NCBI RefSeq assembly: GCF_019655335.1
Contig: NZ_BPFD01000049.1
Location: 1-34,618 of the forward strand
Direction: 5' to 3'
Origin: Shewanella hafniensis
GTDB taxonomy: Bacteria > Pseudomonadota > Gammaproteobacteria > Enterobacterales > Shewanellaceae
Length of the DNA: 34,618 nucleotides
A program made the position numbers and the translations under genes. Of the stretch, positions 8,621-18,203 are shown piece after piece (position 1 is the stretch's first letter; each line of letters opens with the position of its first letter). The notes under the pieces are model-generated. The model did no database searches and was not told the DNA's origin. It was given only the letters and a program-made list of their open reading frames with translations.

Positions 8621-8671
8621 AGTCATCAGTGAATTCCGAGTTAAGACTGCTACCTGAGAAGGATGTTTTTC

Positions 8672-9628
8672 ATGGCCAATACATTAGAGCAACTCAAGTT
8701 ATATACCACTATCGTCGCTGACACTGGCGACATCGAAGCGATTAAACGCTACCAACCTGAAGATGCGACAACCAATCCATCACTCATCTTGAAAGCGGCT
8801 CAAATTCCTGAATACGAATCCCTCATAGATAACGCTATCGATTGGGCAAAATCACAAAGTGCCGATCTCGCGCAGCAACTTGATGATGCCAGCGACAAGC
8901 TCGCCGTTAATATCGGTGTAGAAATACTGAAACTCGTTCCTGGGCGTATATCAACTGAAGTTGATGCCCGTTTATCATTCGATAAAGAACAATCAATTGC
9001 GAAAGCCCATAAGCTGGTTCGCCTTTACAAAGAAGCGGGCGTTGATAAATCACGTATTCTGATCAAACTTGCTTCAACATGGGAAGGCATTTGTGCCGCT
9101 AAAGAACTAGAGAAAGAAGGCATCAACTGCAACTTAACTCTGCTATTTAGCTTTGCCCAAGCACGCGCTTGCGCCGAGGCTGGTGCTTATCTAATTTCGC
9201 CTTTTGTAGGCCGTATCCTTGATTGGTACAAAAAAGATACAGGTAAAGACTACGATGCCGTAAATGACCCAGGAGTCATTTCTGTTACCGAAATCTATAA
9301 TTATTACAAACAGCATGGTTTCAATACTGTCGTTATGGGCGCAAGTTTCCGTAATATAGGTGAAATCATCGAACTAGCAGGCTGCGATCGTCTCACGATT
9401 GGCCCTTCTCTATTAGAAGAACTGGCTAATTCGCAAGTCGACATTACTCCTAAACTGGTTCCGGCAACCAGCACTGTCGCAGCCGAAGCTCCATTAACAG
9501 AAGCGCAATTCCGTTGGGACTTTAACCAAGATCCTATGGCAGTTGATAAGCTTGCAGAAGGCATTCGAAACTTTGCTATCGACCAGGGCAAACTCGAAGT
9601 GATGCTCACGGCTAAGCTAGCAAACTAA
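8672..9628 (+). CDS. tal: Transaldolase
   Basis: The enzyme transfers a dihydroxyacetone unit between sedoheptulose 7-phosphate and glyceraldehyde 3-phosphate in the non-oxidative pentose phosphate pathway. The ATG at 8672 (318 aa, MANTLEQLK) is preferred because AGAAGGA sits eight bases upstream; the in-frame ATG at 8663 overlaps that ribosome site. The Schiff-base lysine is Lys132 in [11 protein letters not shown], the same number as in E. coli Tal[10 protein letters not shown] near residue 31 is the other class signature. Its stop is 19 bp from pgi, so the two form an operon joining pentose phosphate and Entner-Doudoroff/gluconeogenic flux. A HexR-like site lies in the leader. Confidence 0.98.
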   Translation: MANTLEQLKLYTTIVADTGDIEAIKRYQPEDATTNPSLILKAAQIPEYESLIDNAIDWAKSQSADLAQQLDDASDKLAVNIGVEILKLVPGRISTEVDARLSFDKEQSIAKAHKLVRLYKEAGVDKSRILIKLASTWEGICAAKELEKEGINCNLTLLFSFAQARACAEAGAYLISPFVGRILDWYKKDTGKDYDAVNDPGVISVTEIYNYYKQHGFNTVVMGASFRNIGEIIELAGCDRLTIGPSLLEELANSQVDITPKLVPATSTVAAEAPLTEAQFRWDFNQDPMAVDKLAEGIRNFAIDQGKLEVMLTAKLAN

Positions 9629-9647
9629 GCACTCTGGAGACGGCGAG

Positions 9648-11285
9648 ATGACACACTTGACCCAAAGCTCAACATGGCAAGCTTTATCAGCACACAGTAA
9701 AAATGTACCGCATATGAGGGAATTATTTGCCACTGACGCGGCACGTTTCAATAAAATGTCGCTAACTGCCTGTGGTTTATTACTGGATTACTCTAAAAAC
9801 AGAGCAACGACGGAAACGCTTGATCTGTTATTTGCGTTGGCAAGCAATAGTCAACTTGAAGCAAAAATCAAAGCAATGTTTGCGGGTGAGATCATTAACA
9901 CCACAGAGAAGCGCGCCGTTTTGCACACTGCGCTACGTAGCACTGCGGAACAATCGATTATTGCCGAGGGTCAAGACATAGTTCCTGAAGTCCAACAAAC
10001 CCTGAATAAAATGCAAGGGTTTGTGAGTTCAGTGACATCAGGTCAATGGAAAGGTTACACAGGTAAAGCGATAACCGATATTGTCAGTATCGGTATCGGT
10101 GGATCTTTCCTTGGTCCAAAAATTGTCTCTCAGGCGCTGCGCCCGTATTGGAACCCGGAGTTAAAATGTCACTTTGTGGCAAACGTCGACGGTACTTCAA
10201 TCAGTGAGAAGCTGAAGTTACTGGATCCTGAAACGACCTTGTTCATCATGTCGTCCAAGTCTTTTGGCACACAGGAAACCTTAACCAATACACTCACTGC
10301 TAGAGAATGGTTCTTAGCAAAAGGCGGTTTGCAGTCGGATGTAGCAAAACACTTTGTCGCAGTGACGTCAAACGTTGCTAAAGCGACGGATTTTGGTATC
10401 GATGCAGACAACATTTTCCCTATGTGGGATTGGGTTGGCGGTCGTTACTCACTCTGGTCAGCGATTGGTTTACCGATAGCACTCTTGATTGGCATGGATA
10501 ATTTCAGAGCCTTGCTCTCAGGTGCCCACCAAATGGATGAGCACTTCGCCAATGCACCACTGACAGAAAACATGCCAGTGATCATGGGCTTATTATCCCT
10601 ATGGTACGGTAATTTCTTCAATGCTCAGTCCCATGTTGTACTGACATATGATCATTATCTACGTGGTCTACCGGCTTACTTCCAACAGCTCGACATGGAA
10701 AGTAATGGTAAGTCTGTCACCTTAAACGGGACAGATGTTGACTACAGTACTGGTCCAGTAATTTGGGGTGGCGAAGGCACTAATGGCCAACATGCCTATC
10801 ACCAGCTGTTGCACCAAGGTACAGCCCTGATCCCTGCCGATTTTATTATGCCACTGCAAAGTCATAATCCTATCGGAGAGCACCATGATCAGCTAGCATC
10901 AAACTGCTTTGGCCAGACTCAAGCCCTAATGCAAGGTCGCACTTTTGATGAAGCCTTAGCCGAACTCGCTAATAGTGCATTATCTGCGACTGAAAAGCAG
11001 CTGATCGCAAAACATAAAGTGATGCCAGGTAACAAGCCGAGCAACACCTTACTCATGGATAAGCTCACGCCGAGCACCTTAGGTGCTTTAATTGCCCTGT
11101 ATGAGCACAGAACCTTTGTTCAAGGTGCAATTTGGGACATCAACTCCTTTGACCAATGGGGTGTAGAGCTTGGTAAGGATCTGGGTAACGATGTGTTAGC
11201 ACGCATCGGTGCGACGCAAAATTGTGATGCCTTAGATGCCTCAAGTAACGCATTGATTAACCTTTATCGACAAGGCAAAATCTAA
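9648..11285 (+). CDS. pgi: Glucose-6-phosphate isomerase
   Basis: The enzyme interconverts glucose 6-phosphate and fructose 6-phosphate. The product is 545 aa, normal for the proteobacterial type. The ATG at 9648 has GGAG ten bases upstream. The phosphate-binding segment [11 protein letters not shown] is at 147-157. The first signature lies in [16 protein letters not shown] at 261-276. Catalytic residues are in place: Glu351 (MESNGK), His382 ([10 protein letters not shown]) and Lys510 in the second signature [10 protein letters not shown]. It is the second gene of the tal-pgi operon and ends at a strong terminator. In organisms of this kind, which lean on the Entner-Doudoroff route, it probably runs largely in the gluconeogenic or cycling direction; that is inference. 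Confidence 0.98.
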   Translation: MTHLTQSSTWQALSAHSKNVPHMRELFATDAARFNKMSLTACGLLLDYSKNRATTETLDLLFALASNSQLEAKIKAMFAGEIINTTEKRAVLHTALRSTAEQSIIAEGQDIVPEVQQTLNKMQGFVSSVTSGQWKGYTGKAITDIVSIGIGGSFLGPKIVSQALRPYWNPELKCHFVANVDGTSISEKLKLLDPETTLFIMSSKSFGTQETLTNTLTAREWFLAKGGLQSDVAKHFVAVTSNVAKATDFGIDADNIFPMWDWVGGRYSLWSAIGLPIALLIGMDNFRALLSGAHQMDEHFANAPLTENMPVIMGLLSLWYGNFFNAQSHVVLTYDHYLRGLPAYFQQLDMESNGKSVTLNGTDVDYSTGPVIWGGEGTNGQHAYHQLLHQGTALIPADFIMPLQSHNPIGEHHDQLASNCFGQTQALMQGRTFDEALAELANSALSATEKQLIAKHKVMPGNKPSNTLLMDKLTPSTLGALIALYEHRTFVQGAIWDINSFDQWGVELGKDLGNDVLARIGATQNCDALDASSNALINLYRQGKI

Positions 11286-11291
11286 TCGAAC

Positions 11292-11318
11292 AAAAAGCCA
11301 GCAATCGCTGGCTTTTTT
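11292..11318 (+). terminator. Terminator of tal-pgi
   Basis: AAAAAGCCAGC and GCTGGCTTTTT form an 11-bp stem with an AATC loop, followed by T. It starts seven bases after the pgi stop. Confidence 0.93.
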
Positions 11319-11501
11319 ATTTTATCCTATTATTTCTATTCAACTTTTCAATTCCTCGCCGCTCTCAAGCCACACTGAAGATCAACGACATATCACTCAA
11401 AGTTCATTTCAACTTAACACAATTGAAACATAATTCTTGCACCCTGTTTTAAAAATATGTTATTTAATCGCTGACAAAACATACAACAACAGGAGGTTAC
11501 C

Positions 11502-11687
11502 ATGGATCGTTTAGATTATGGTTGTGCGCTAGATGAAGTCGTTGAAAGACCCGATCGTTCGCGAGGCTCCAATAAAAAGCGTAAATGGCGTGAGATCGAA
11601 GCATTAAAAGATAAGCATCGTTTGCTCAAAGAACTCCAAGAAATCGATAATAACTTTAACTACGACATTGATGCCATCCAGTTGTAA
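11502..11687 (+). CDS. DUF3545-family small protein
   Basis: A 61-aa soluble protein with an excellent ribosome site: AGGAGG lies five bases before the ATG. It begins MDRLDYGCALDEVVERPDRS, has a basic stretch (NKKRKWREIEALKDKHRL) and ends in an acidic segment. I recognise the KKRKWREIEALKD core as that of DUF3545, a family of small proteins in Shewanella, Vibrio and relatives with no known function. The middle is predicted helical and charged, so nucleic-acid or protein binding is possible but unproved. It has its own terminator and no operon partner. Confidence 0.85.
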   Translation: MDRLDYGCALDEVVERPDRSRGSNKKRKWREIEALKDKHRLLKELQEIDNNFNYDIDAIQL

Positions 11688-11733
11688 TCACATGTTGAGA
11701 TGAGCTAAACCATTAGCCTCAAACATGAACAAG

Positions 11734-11757
11734 AAAAGCGCCATTCGGCGCTTTTTT
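11734..11757. terminator. Bidirectional terminator, DUF3545 and hemerythrin genes
   Basis: AAAAGCGCC and GGCGCTTTT pair around an ATTC loop with T on the plus side and T (from the A run) on the minus side. It separates two convergent genes. A second hairpin, GCCCAC with GTGGGC at 11864-11878, lies closer to the hemerythrin stop but has no T-tract. Confidence 0.85.
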
Positions 11758-11896
11758 ATTTGTACTATCGGATCTGGTGGGAAATAAGAGGGAATAACGA
11801 TTCGCGAGTAACAGAAGCTAACGCAAAAAAACATCGCTCTGTAGTATTGAATCCTAGGTTCAAGCCCACAAGGTGGGCCCTATGAGTGAATCACTG

Positions 11897-12433
11897 CTAG
11901 TCAGCCGTTGTTAGATAAGCTCGCAAATCCTCAAATTCTTTCTGCTCGCGATCTAAGAACAAAGGATCATCAATCAAGGATTTCTGACACTCAGACTCAA
12001 TCAACTGCCAGTCTTGTTCAGTCAAGGTTTTAGCCAATAACGGGAATATTTCCCGCTCCTCCATTTGCATGTGCCGCTCTTGTAATGCAACATAATCAGC
12101 AAAATCAACAATCAGTTTCTCACGGGCAACCACAATATCACTGAGGATCAGATTCAGCGTCGTCATCAAAGCCGCCGAGGCTTGGATCACTAACTCGTGT
12201 TCAGCACTCAATTTATCGATATTGTCATTGGCTTTATGCGCTAGATAGTAGGCATAAATAATGTCTTCAACCGGATGATGGCAACGCTCAGCATATCCTT
12301 GCATATATTCAACGATATCCCGCACCACGATGAAATTGATTGACTCACCTTCGGACAGTTTCATCTGCTTGTTTTTTAAAACATTTAGCAATACCGCCAT
12401 ATGTTTATGATCATGCATGAGTCTCTTAAGCAT
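11897..12433 (-). CDS. Hemerythrin-domain (HHE) protein
   Basis: A 178-aa soluble helical protein of the hemerythrin HHE cation-binding family. Candidate di-iron ligands are spread as in the family: His7/His9/His11 in MHDHKH, His52 and Glu56 in HHPVED, His79 in AEHE, and His121 with Glu125 in ERHMQMEE. The last motif, HMQMEEREIFPLL, is typical of the group. The ATG at 12433 has AGGAGG close upstream. Family members bind oxygen, nitric oxide or iron, or act in damage repair; which applies here is not shown. The 231-bp upstream region would be the place for an FNR- or NO-responsive site, but I found no convincing one. It is transcribed alone. Confidence 0.9.
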   Translation of the reverse strand: MLKRLMHDHKHMAVLLNVLKNKQMKLSEGESINFIVVRDIVEYMQGYAERCHHPVEDIIYAYYLAHKANDNIDKLSAEHELVIQASAALMTTLNLILSDIVVAREKLIVDFADYVALQERHMQMEEREIFPLLAKTLTEQDWQLIESECQKSLIDDPLFLDREQKEFEDLRAYLTTAD

Positions 12434-12664
12434 AATGCCTCCTGGATATAGTTCTGACTATTGATACTAGTCAAGTCGTGGACTAACACCAATATAACAG
12501 GCTAAATCCTGTTCACTTTATGACGTTGATCAAGTAAATCACATACCAAACTGTAAACAGACCGCACGCACTCATACGTCTATCCCAATCTCAGGGGCAT
12601 TTAGTGGTTTTCTCACCACATTAGGATTGCTCAGTACGCTTTTATTGCTAAAACCACAACAAAC

Positions 12665-13387
12665 TTACTTAGCAAGCTGATGCAGCTGCTGTTGAAGCTT
12701 TTTAAATTCAAGCTGTGGTTCGCTTAGCAACGCTTTATCTACCGTCTCAAAGGCGAGTTGCGGATAATCCTTAAGCAATTGTTGCTCAAGCATTAATGCT
12801 TGCTCAGTCTCCTTCGCTTCGATAAGAGCGCTTAACAGATGCAAAGACTCTCCAAGTGGCACTTTATCGGTGCCTGAAGATTCAGCATTGCTCGGAGCAT
12901 TCATAGACCTTGCAGCGATAGCAGGGCTGCTTGCATCATGTTGTCGCTCAGCACCCGCTGCAGCCTTCGCTTGCTGCATTTGAGTCTGTATTTCATGCTT
13001 AGCCACAGCTTCTGCTTGCATATTTGAAGATTGCAGCGCTTGCGTATCGGCCATCCTTGTCATGGCTTGAGGTACAGGAGCGCTCATCACCATTGGACTT
13101 GGAGCCATAACATCTTCAGTTTGCGGCCGATTAAGGACCAATAAACCCACAACAAGCACCAAAGATGCCGCACTCGATAATGCCCAAGGATGGCGGCGCC
13201 AGACGGAAGTTGGAGACTCAACAGCGGTTATTTTGCTTTGATGCATTTCAGCTAAGTGAGTTTGCGCCAGCTGTAAGATATCTTGGTCGAGTTGCTGCGG
13301 TGGAACTTCTAAGGCCTGTTGACGATACCAAGCCAACACTTCTTGTTGTAATGCGCGCTCATCAGCACTTGAAGATAAATTACTCAT
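12665..13387 (-). CDS. One-TM protein, probable anti-sigma factor
   Basis: A 240-aa protein I do not recognise by family. Residues 1-67 are hydrophilic and helical, 68-86 form one membrane span (WALSSAASLVLVVGLLVLN) preceded by positive charge (WRRHP), and the rest would be periplasmic. The periplasmic part is rich in Met, Gln and Ala to about 170, with a helical C-terminus (LHLLSALIEAKETEQALMLEQQLL). The topology and an 8-bp overlap with the end of the ECF sigma gene make an anti-sigma role likely. No zinc-binding HxxxCxxC motif is present, so it is not a ZAS-type factor. It is the last gene of the VWA-sigma cluster. No strong intrinsic terminator follows. Confidence 0.7.
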   Translation of the reverse strand: MSNLSSSADERALQQEVLAWYRQQALEVPPQQLDQDILQLAQTHLAEMHQSKITAVESPTSVWRRHPWALSSAASLVLVVGLLVLNRPQTEDVMAPSPMVMSAPVPQAMTRMADTQALQSSNMQAEAVAKHEIQTQMQQAKAAAGAERQHDASSPAIAARSMNAPSNAESSGTDKVPLGESLHLLSALIEAKETEQALMLEQQLLKDYPQLAFETVDKALLSEPQLEFKKLQQQLHQLAK

Positions 13388-13985
13388 GACCCGCCTCCTG
13401 CCATTTCGCGCTGACGCAATCCTTTAGACTTTGGTAAGCGTAGCGAATACGGCTCTTAGTCGCTTCTAAAGTTACGCCCGCAATGTCGCTAATAATGGCA
13501 GCCGTAAAACCCATTTCAATGTTCAGGATAAATGCCTCTTTCTGGACTTGGGGCAACAGTGCGATACAGGTCTTTAGCAATAAACTCTTTTGCGCTTCTT
13601 GCCATTGCACGTCAGGTTTATCTTGCTCACTCGCCACAAAAGTATCGGGTCCAGTTTCGTCCTCATCGGTGGCGATTAAATCGACGGGTTTTACCGCCCG
13701 AACATGATCAATCAATAAGTTATGGGCGATACGATATAGCCAAGTAGTAAACTTAGCACTGGCCTCGTAATTAGCTGCTGCACGGATCACCCGGCCCCAG
13801 GTTTCTTGATATAAATCCTCAGCTAACTGCTTATCGCCTAACTGGCGCACAAAGTAGCGATAAAGTGCGCCTTTGTGCTTCAGGTATAGCTGCTCAAATG
13901 CTTTTGAATCGCCCTTGGCATAGCACAACATCAATTGCTCATCTGAGTGCTCATGGGTTGGTATTTGCGGTATTGCTAATGCCAC
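13380..13985 (-). CDS. ECF-family RNA polymerase sigma factor
   Basis: A 201-aa sigma-70 family protein without regions 1 and 3. Region 2 spans about 20-95 and includes DLYQETWGRVIRAA and the -10 recognition part FTTWLYRIAHNLLIDHVR. Region 4 spans about 135-190 with LPQVQKEAFILNIEMGFTAAIISDIAG and a helix-turn-helix ending SRIRYAYQSLK. The start is GTG at 13985, seven bases after GAGGAA. The linker between regions is acidic (ATDEDETGPD). The stop overlaps the start of the one-TM gene by 8 bp, which suggests coupled translation and a partner relationship. The VWA gene lies 45 bp upstream on the same strand. It probably autoregulates this cluster, but no promoter signature was identified. Confidence 0.92.
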   Translation of the reverse strand: MALAIPQIPTHEHSDEQLMLCYAKGDSKAFEQLYLKHKGALYRYFVRQLGDKQLAEDLYQETWGRVIRAAANYEASAKFTTWLYRIAHNLLIDHVRAVKPVDLIATDEDETGPDTFVASEQDKPDVQWQEAQKSLLLKTCIALLPQVQKEAFILNIEMGFTAAIISDIAGVTLEATKSRIRYAYQSLKDCVSAKWQEAGHE

Positions 13986-14030
13986 GGAAAATTCCTCGTC
14001 ATTTGGGTTAACCCCCTGTATTCACTTTTA

Positions 14031-15926
14031 CTATTGTAATCTCTCATTACGCGGATTGCTCTTATCTCTCATTGGCTCACCATAGCGTTTATCCTGTGGA
14101 GGAAAAGATTTATCCGAGCCATCGAATGTTTTCTTAATTGGCAGCTGATTAGATTGCTCTATGGCTGCTGCGGTTTCCATTAACTGCACAAACTCATGGC
14201 GATAACCAAAGGGATCATCCCCTAATGCCGAACGTGCTAACTGGCTTAACTGAGCATAATCAAATTGATGCAGATAATGACTACCATTCAGTAATTGTCC
14301 TAACCCTGCAACCGCGGCAGCAAATCTAAAATCATCACTCGCTTGCTCTAACTGTTTAACGCTTTGATCTAACCTAATGGGATAACTCAGTAACTGGCTC
14401 TGCGTTTGCTCCGGCAACTTGTATCTTAGTTTAAGAAAAGCGATTTCTTCGCGGCTGTATTTCTCTTGCCCCGTTTGAGCATCAACGCCATATCTAAGTT
14501 TATCATTCATCCGATTCCCTGCTTCAACGTACCTTAATTCATACAAGGCAGTTACTGTATGACCCGCGCCAATTTCGCCCGCATCCACCTTATCGTTATT
14601 AAAATCTTCCCTTGCTAAGGCGCGATTTTCATAACCAATCAGACGATATTCAGAGATTAAGGCCGGATTAAACTCCACCTGTATTTTCACGTCTTTGGCG
14701 ATAGTGAATAAGGTCGAACTCAACTCGTCCACCAGCACTTTTCGCGCTTCATTAAGCGTATCAATATAGGCATAGTTGCCATTGCCCTTATCCGCCAGTT
14801 GCTCCATCAGTTGATCGTTATAGTTGCCCAAACCAAACCCTAAGGTTGTCAGGCCAATACCATGATCTTTTTCCTTTTCAATCAAGGCAATCAAATCATC
14901 AAAATCTGTTACACCAACATTGAAATCCCCGTCGGTCGCAAGGATGACTCGATTAATGCCATTAGGGATAAAATGCTTTTTCGCCAATTGATAGGCTTGC
15001 GTGATCCCTTGACCACCGTTGGTTGAACCTCCTGCGCTCAATTGTTCCAGCGCATAGGCCAAGGTTTGAGTGTCATTCCCCGACGCACCATCGAGCACTA
15101 CACCAGCCGCTCCAGCATAAACTACAATAGAGACTTTATCCTGCGCGCTTAATTGCGCCGTCAGTAGTTTTAACGCCGTTTGCAGTAAAGGCAATTTATC
15201 CGCTGACGCCATAGAACCTGACACATCGAGCAAAAAAACTAAGTTGCTGGCGCCTAGTTGAGATTTAGGTAAGTCATAACCTTTAAGGCCAATCCGCAGC
15301 AACATCATTTCATCGTTATAGGGTGAAGGTGCAAGCTCTGTCGTTACGCTAAACGGCGCAGTGCTTTTAGCAGGTAAGGGGTAATCGTAGGCAAAATAAT
15401 TGAGCATTTCCTCAACTCTGACTGTGCCTTTCTCGGGTAAGCGCCCTTCCCTAAGCATTCGCCTTAAAGTGGCATAACTACCAGTATCGACATCGATGGA
15501 AAACGTCGATACCGGGATCTCCCCTGCCACCATGATGCCATTTTGCACTTGCTGCTCGAATTTGTTTTGCGCTAACGGAATCGCGGCATAGTCACGCGGC
15601 ATTGGCGCTATGTTGATTCCCATCACAGCACCATTGCTAGACATTTGCATCGGCGCCGCAACTCTCGCCATTTCAACCTTAGCGACGTCACGCATTTCAG
15701 CTTGGCGCTGCGACGCTTCTTGATGACGTTGCTCAGCTTGCTGTTCTGCTTGCTGCTCCGCCTGTTGATGCTCTAGCTCTGAGCCTTTACCGCCACAGGC
15801 CGTTAAGCTCACAGCAAGCATTAATAACGCCGCCGCATTGGTCGCCGATGGGATACCGTTTCCCCGTTGCAGGTAGAAAGTTGGATCGGAAACTGAAACG
15901 GTTTTTGGGGAATATTTTGTTTTCAT
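14031..15926 (-). CDS. VWA-domain lipoprotein (YfbK-like)
   Basis: A 631-aa exported protein with a von Willebrand factor A domain. The ATG at 15926 is preferred to an upstream TTG (15977). The lipobox SLTAC puts the lipidated Cys at about 44, after an unusually long N-region. A Gln/Ala/Glu-rich coil with repeated QQAE follows, then a Met-rich stretch, then the domain found before VWA in YfbK-type proteins (STFSIDVDTGSYATLRRML). The VWA domain starts at about 228 with an intact MIDAS DVSGS at 234-238 and ATDGDFNVG further on. The C-terminal region (about 420-600) matches the YfbK C-terminal type. It should be a periplasmic or surface protein that binds a partner through a divalent metal. Its co-orientation with the sigma and one-TM genes suggests it feeds that signalling pair. 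Confidence 0.88.
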   Translation of the reverse strand: MKTKYSPKTVSVSDPTFYLQRGNGIPSATNAAALLMLAVSLTACGGKGSELEHQQAEQQAEQQAEQRHQEASQRQAEMRDVAKVEMARVAAPMQMSSNGAVMGINIAPMPRDYAAIPLAQNKFEQQVQNGIMVAGEIPVSTFSIDVDTGSYATLRRMLREGRLPEKGTVRVEEMLNYFAYDYPLPAKSTAPFSVTTELAPSPYNDEMMLLRIGLKGYDLPKSQLGASNLVFLLDVSGSMASADKLPLLQTALKLLTAQLSAQDKVSIVVYAGAAGVVLDGASGNDTQTLAYALEQLSAGGSTNGGQGITQAYQLAKKHFIPNGINRVILATDGDFNVGVTDFDDLIALIEKEKDHGIGLTTLGFGLGNYNDQLMEQLADKGNGNYAYIDTLNEARKVLVDELSSTLFTIAKDVKIQVEFNPALISEYRLIGYENRALAREDFNNDKVDAGEIGAGHTVTALYELRYVEAGNRMNDKLRYGVDAQTGQEKYSREEIAFLKLRYKLPEQTQSQLLSYPIRLDQSVKQLEQASDDFRFAAAVAGLGQLLNGSHYLHQFDYAQLSQLARSALGDDPFGYRHEFVQLMETAAAIEQSNQLPIKKTFDGSDKSFPPQDKRYGEPMRDKSNPRNERLQ

Positions 15927-16158
15927 GTGGAATGCCTTTGATGTTGACCTAAAGCTGTAAACGGCCCGCATTAGCAAAAGGGTTAAAACATCTCGATATT
16001 TTGCAAAACATGCTTAAATGAGAATCAAACCGCCTCCAAGCACACTATTTATACAAAACAAAGTATTTTCAATCGCTTTTGCTGGCAAGATCACACTGCA
16101 CATTCAATCTGGCCACTAAAATAGAAGCTTGTTGCTAGCCTAGCTATGGGACCCTCTT
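15927..16158. promoter_or_regulatory. Divergent spacer, VWA cluster and SulP gene
   Basis: This gene-free 232-bp spacer must hold the promoters of the VWA-sigma-anti-sigma cluster (minus) and the SulP transporter (plus). I see no strong palindrome and no confident promoter pair. Confidence 0.35.
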
Positions 16159-17934
16159 GTGTCACACTCAGCTCATTTGTTTTCCCTAAGGATCGCCCAC
16201 GCACTCACAGAAGCTTGCGTGACGGATAAGTATTCGTTTAAACGTTTTGGGCAAGATCTTCTTGCTGGTCTCACTGTAGGTATTATTGCGATTCCATTAG
16301 CGATGGCATTAGCCATTGCCAGTGGTGTTGCGCCTCAATACGGCTTGTATACCGCCATAGTCGGTGGCTTTATTATCGCCATGTCTGGCGGCTCACGTTA
16401 CAGCGTATCCGGCCCGACAGCGGCATTTGTAGTATTGCTCTACCCCATAGCCCAACAGTTTGGTTTAGCTGGATTATTAATCGCGACTGTGATGTCAGGA
16501 ATGATACTCGTCGGTATGGCGACGCTGCGCCTAGGTCGGTTGATTCTGTATATTCCCGAATCCGTCACCTTAGGTTTTACCGCGGGGATTGGCGTAGTGA
16601 TTGCTACCTTGCAGCTAAAGGACTTTTTCGGGCTCGAAATTGCCCATATGCCGGAGCAATATCTGGCCAAGCTAATGGTATTAGCCCAAGCACTACCTTC
16701 GGTGCATCTGCCTAGCTTACTGGTCGCGTCCGCGACATTAGCGACTATGCTACTTTGGCCAAAGCTCAAAACACCCGTGCCAGCACACCTTCCAGCTATC
16801 ATACTCGGCACTATGTTCGCCTTGGTGCTCAATGCTATGGGAGCAGACATAGAAACCATAGGCACCCGTTTTCACTACCAGCTGAGCGATGGCACCACAG
16901 GCATGGGGATCCCAGCGGTATTACCGAGTTTCGAATGGCCTTGGCTGCAAGCTGGCGCCAATGGTCAAGCTTTTCAGTTTAATCTTGCGACCTTTCAAGC
17001 CTTATTACCCGCCGCCTTTGCCATCGCCATGTTAGGAGCGATTGAATCGCTACTGTGTGCCGTGGTGCTTGATGGTATGACAGGCAAGCGCCACAGTGCC
17101 AACAGTGAGCTGCTGGGCCAAGGCATCGGAAATATCATCACGCCATTTTTTGGCGGGATTTCAGCGACGGCAGCAATTGCCCGTAGCGCGGCAAACGTCA
17201 AAGCGGGAGCACAGAGCCCAATTGCGGCCATGATCCACGCCATAGTGGTACTGTTTGGCTTAGTCGCCTTAGCGGGCGTGCTCGCTTACTTGCCGATGTC
17301 GGCCATGGCAGCCCTGCTACTCGTCGTGGCTTGGAACATGAGTGAGGCCCACAAAGCGCTGCATTTAGTTAAAACCGCGCCCACCAGCGATATCATGGTC
17401 TTTGCGAGCTGTTTTTCATTAACGGTTATTTTCGACATGGTCATCGCCATCAGTGTGGGGATCATTCTCGCCGCCTTGCTATTTATGAAGGAAATTGCTG
17501 AGATGACAAAGCTTTACGATATCAGCACTAACAAGCGTTATGTCGATCAAGAGCTACCCGCCGATTGGGCTGTACTCAAAATTAACGGGCCGCTATTTTT
17601 CGCCGCTGCCGATAGGATTTTTTCCGAAATTGCCAGTCTCACCGAAGATAAACAAGTGATAGTGCTGTATCTCGATGGGGTCTCGATTCTGGATGCCGGT
17701 GGCTTAGCCGCGCTGACAAAACTGATTGAAAAATGCAAAGCGAATAAGACTAAGCTCATTATCGCCGATCTACAGTTTCAGCCCATTCGAACGCTGGCAA
17801 GAGCCAAAATCCAACCAATTGAGGGCGTGTTAAAGTTTTACTCCACTCTACGTGAAGCCCTAACTGAAGCTCAGGGTGAAGCGCCAGTTATCACTCAGCA
17901 AACAGAAATCACTGCGAATGTGCCGACACAGTAA
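16159..17934 (+). CDS. SulP-family anion transporter with STAS domain
   Basis: A 591-aa inner-membrane protein of the SulP/SLC26 family. The transmembrane part (about 30-440) carries the family segments GLTVGIIAIPLAMALAIASG, PQYGLYTAIVGGF, and SGGSRYSVSGPTAAFVVLL near residue 75. The C-terminal STAS domain spans about 465-565 with VLYLDGVSILDAGGLAAL, where a Ser of antagonist proteins is Ala here. Such proteins move sulfate, bicarbonate or related anions, often with sodium; the substrate cannot be assigned. The start is GTG at 16159, eight bases after GGGA. A terminator follows. It is not in an operon. Confidence 0.9.
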   Translation: MSHSAHLFSLRIAHALTEACVTDKYSFKRFGQDLLAGLTVGIIAIPLAMALAIASGVAPQYGLYTAIVGGFIIAMSGGSRYSVSGPTAAFVVLLYPIAQQFGLAGLLIATVMSGMILVGMATLRLGRLILYIPESVTLGFTAGIGVVIATLQLKDFFGLEIAHMPEQYLAKLMVLAQALPSVHLPSLLVASATLATMLLWPKLKTPVPAHLPAIILGTMFALVLNAMGADIETIGTRFHYQLSDGTTGMGIPAVLPSFEWPWLQAGANGQAFQFNLATFQALLPAAFAIAMLGAIESLLCAVVLDGMTGKRHSANSELLGQGIGNIITPFFGGISATAAIARSAANVKAGAQSPIAAMIHAIVVLFGLVALAGVLAYLPMSAMAALLLVVAWNMSEAHKALHLVKTAPTSDIMVFASCFSLTVIFDMVIAISVGIILAALLFMKEIAEMTKLYDISTNKRYVDQELPADWAVLKINGPLFFAAADRIFSEIASLTEDKQVIVLYLDGVSILDAGGLAALTKLIEKCKANKTKLIIADLQFQPIRTLARAKIQPIEGVLKFYSTLREALTEAQGEAPVITQQTEITANVPTQ

Positions 17935-17980
17935 ACCAGCAGCGTAATCTCAACGGCTTAATGCTGCTGACTTATCTCAA

Positions 17981-18007
17981 AGGCCAATCTCAAGATTGGT
18001 CTTTTTT
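17981..18007 (+). terminator. Terminator of SulP gene
   Basis: AGGCCAATCT pairs with AGATTGGTCT (one G:T pair), the innermost pairs probably opening as loop, followed by TTTTT. It starts 47 bp after the stop. Confidence 0.85.
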
Positions 18008-18045
18008 ATAGCTCAATTCCCCAAGCCATTCATCACAGCAAAAGA

Positions 18046-18067
18046 CGTTTTTTCGCGCGCAAAAACG
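18046..18067. promoter_or_regulatory. 22-bp imperfect palindrome upstream of purE
   Basis: CGTTTTTTCGC followed by GCGCAAAAACG is an inverted repeat with one mismatch, about 140 bp before purE. The right arm loosely resembles a PurR half-site (GCAAACG type), and purEK is PurR-regulated in E. coli. The spacing does not fit the canonical 16-bp PurR box, so this is a weak candidate operator. Confidence 0.3.
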
Positions 18068-18203
18068 GGCAGAAATGACGAGGATCATGGTATTATTCAG
18101 CGCCATGATGCTTGCTACCGGTGACGGCTAGACAAGCATCAACTGTACCTAGACCTGAAACAAGGTCAAAATATAATTAAAATTAGTGAGTTAAGGAGTT
18201 ATC

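Noticed and set aside
12520..12545. FNR-type box upstream of the hemerythrin gene (TTGATCAAG then AAATCAC)
   Set aside because: The two half-sites are seven bases apart instead of four, so it does not fit TTGATnnnnATCAA.
12604..12619. Terminator after the anti-sigma-like gene (GTGGT with ACCAC)
   Set aside because: The stem is only five base pairs and has no T-tract.
18070..18203. Purine riboswitch before purE
   Set aside because: The conserved purine-aptamer loop sequences are absent.
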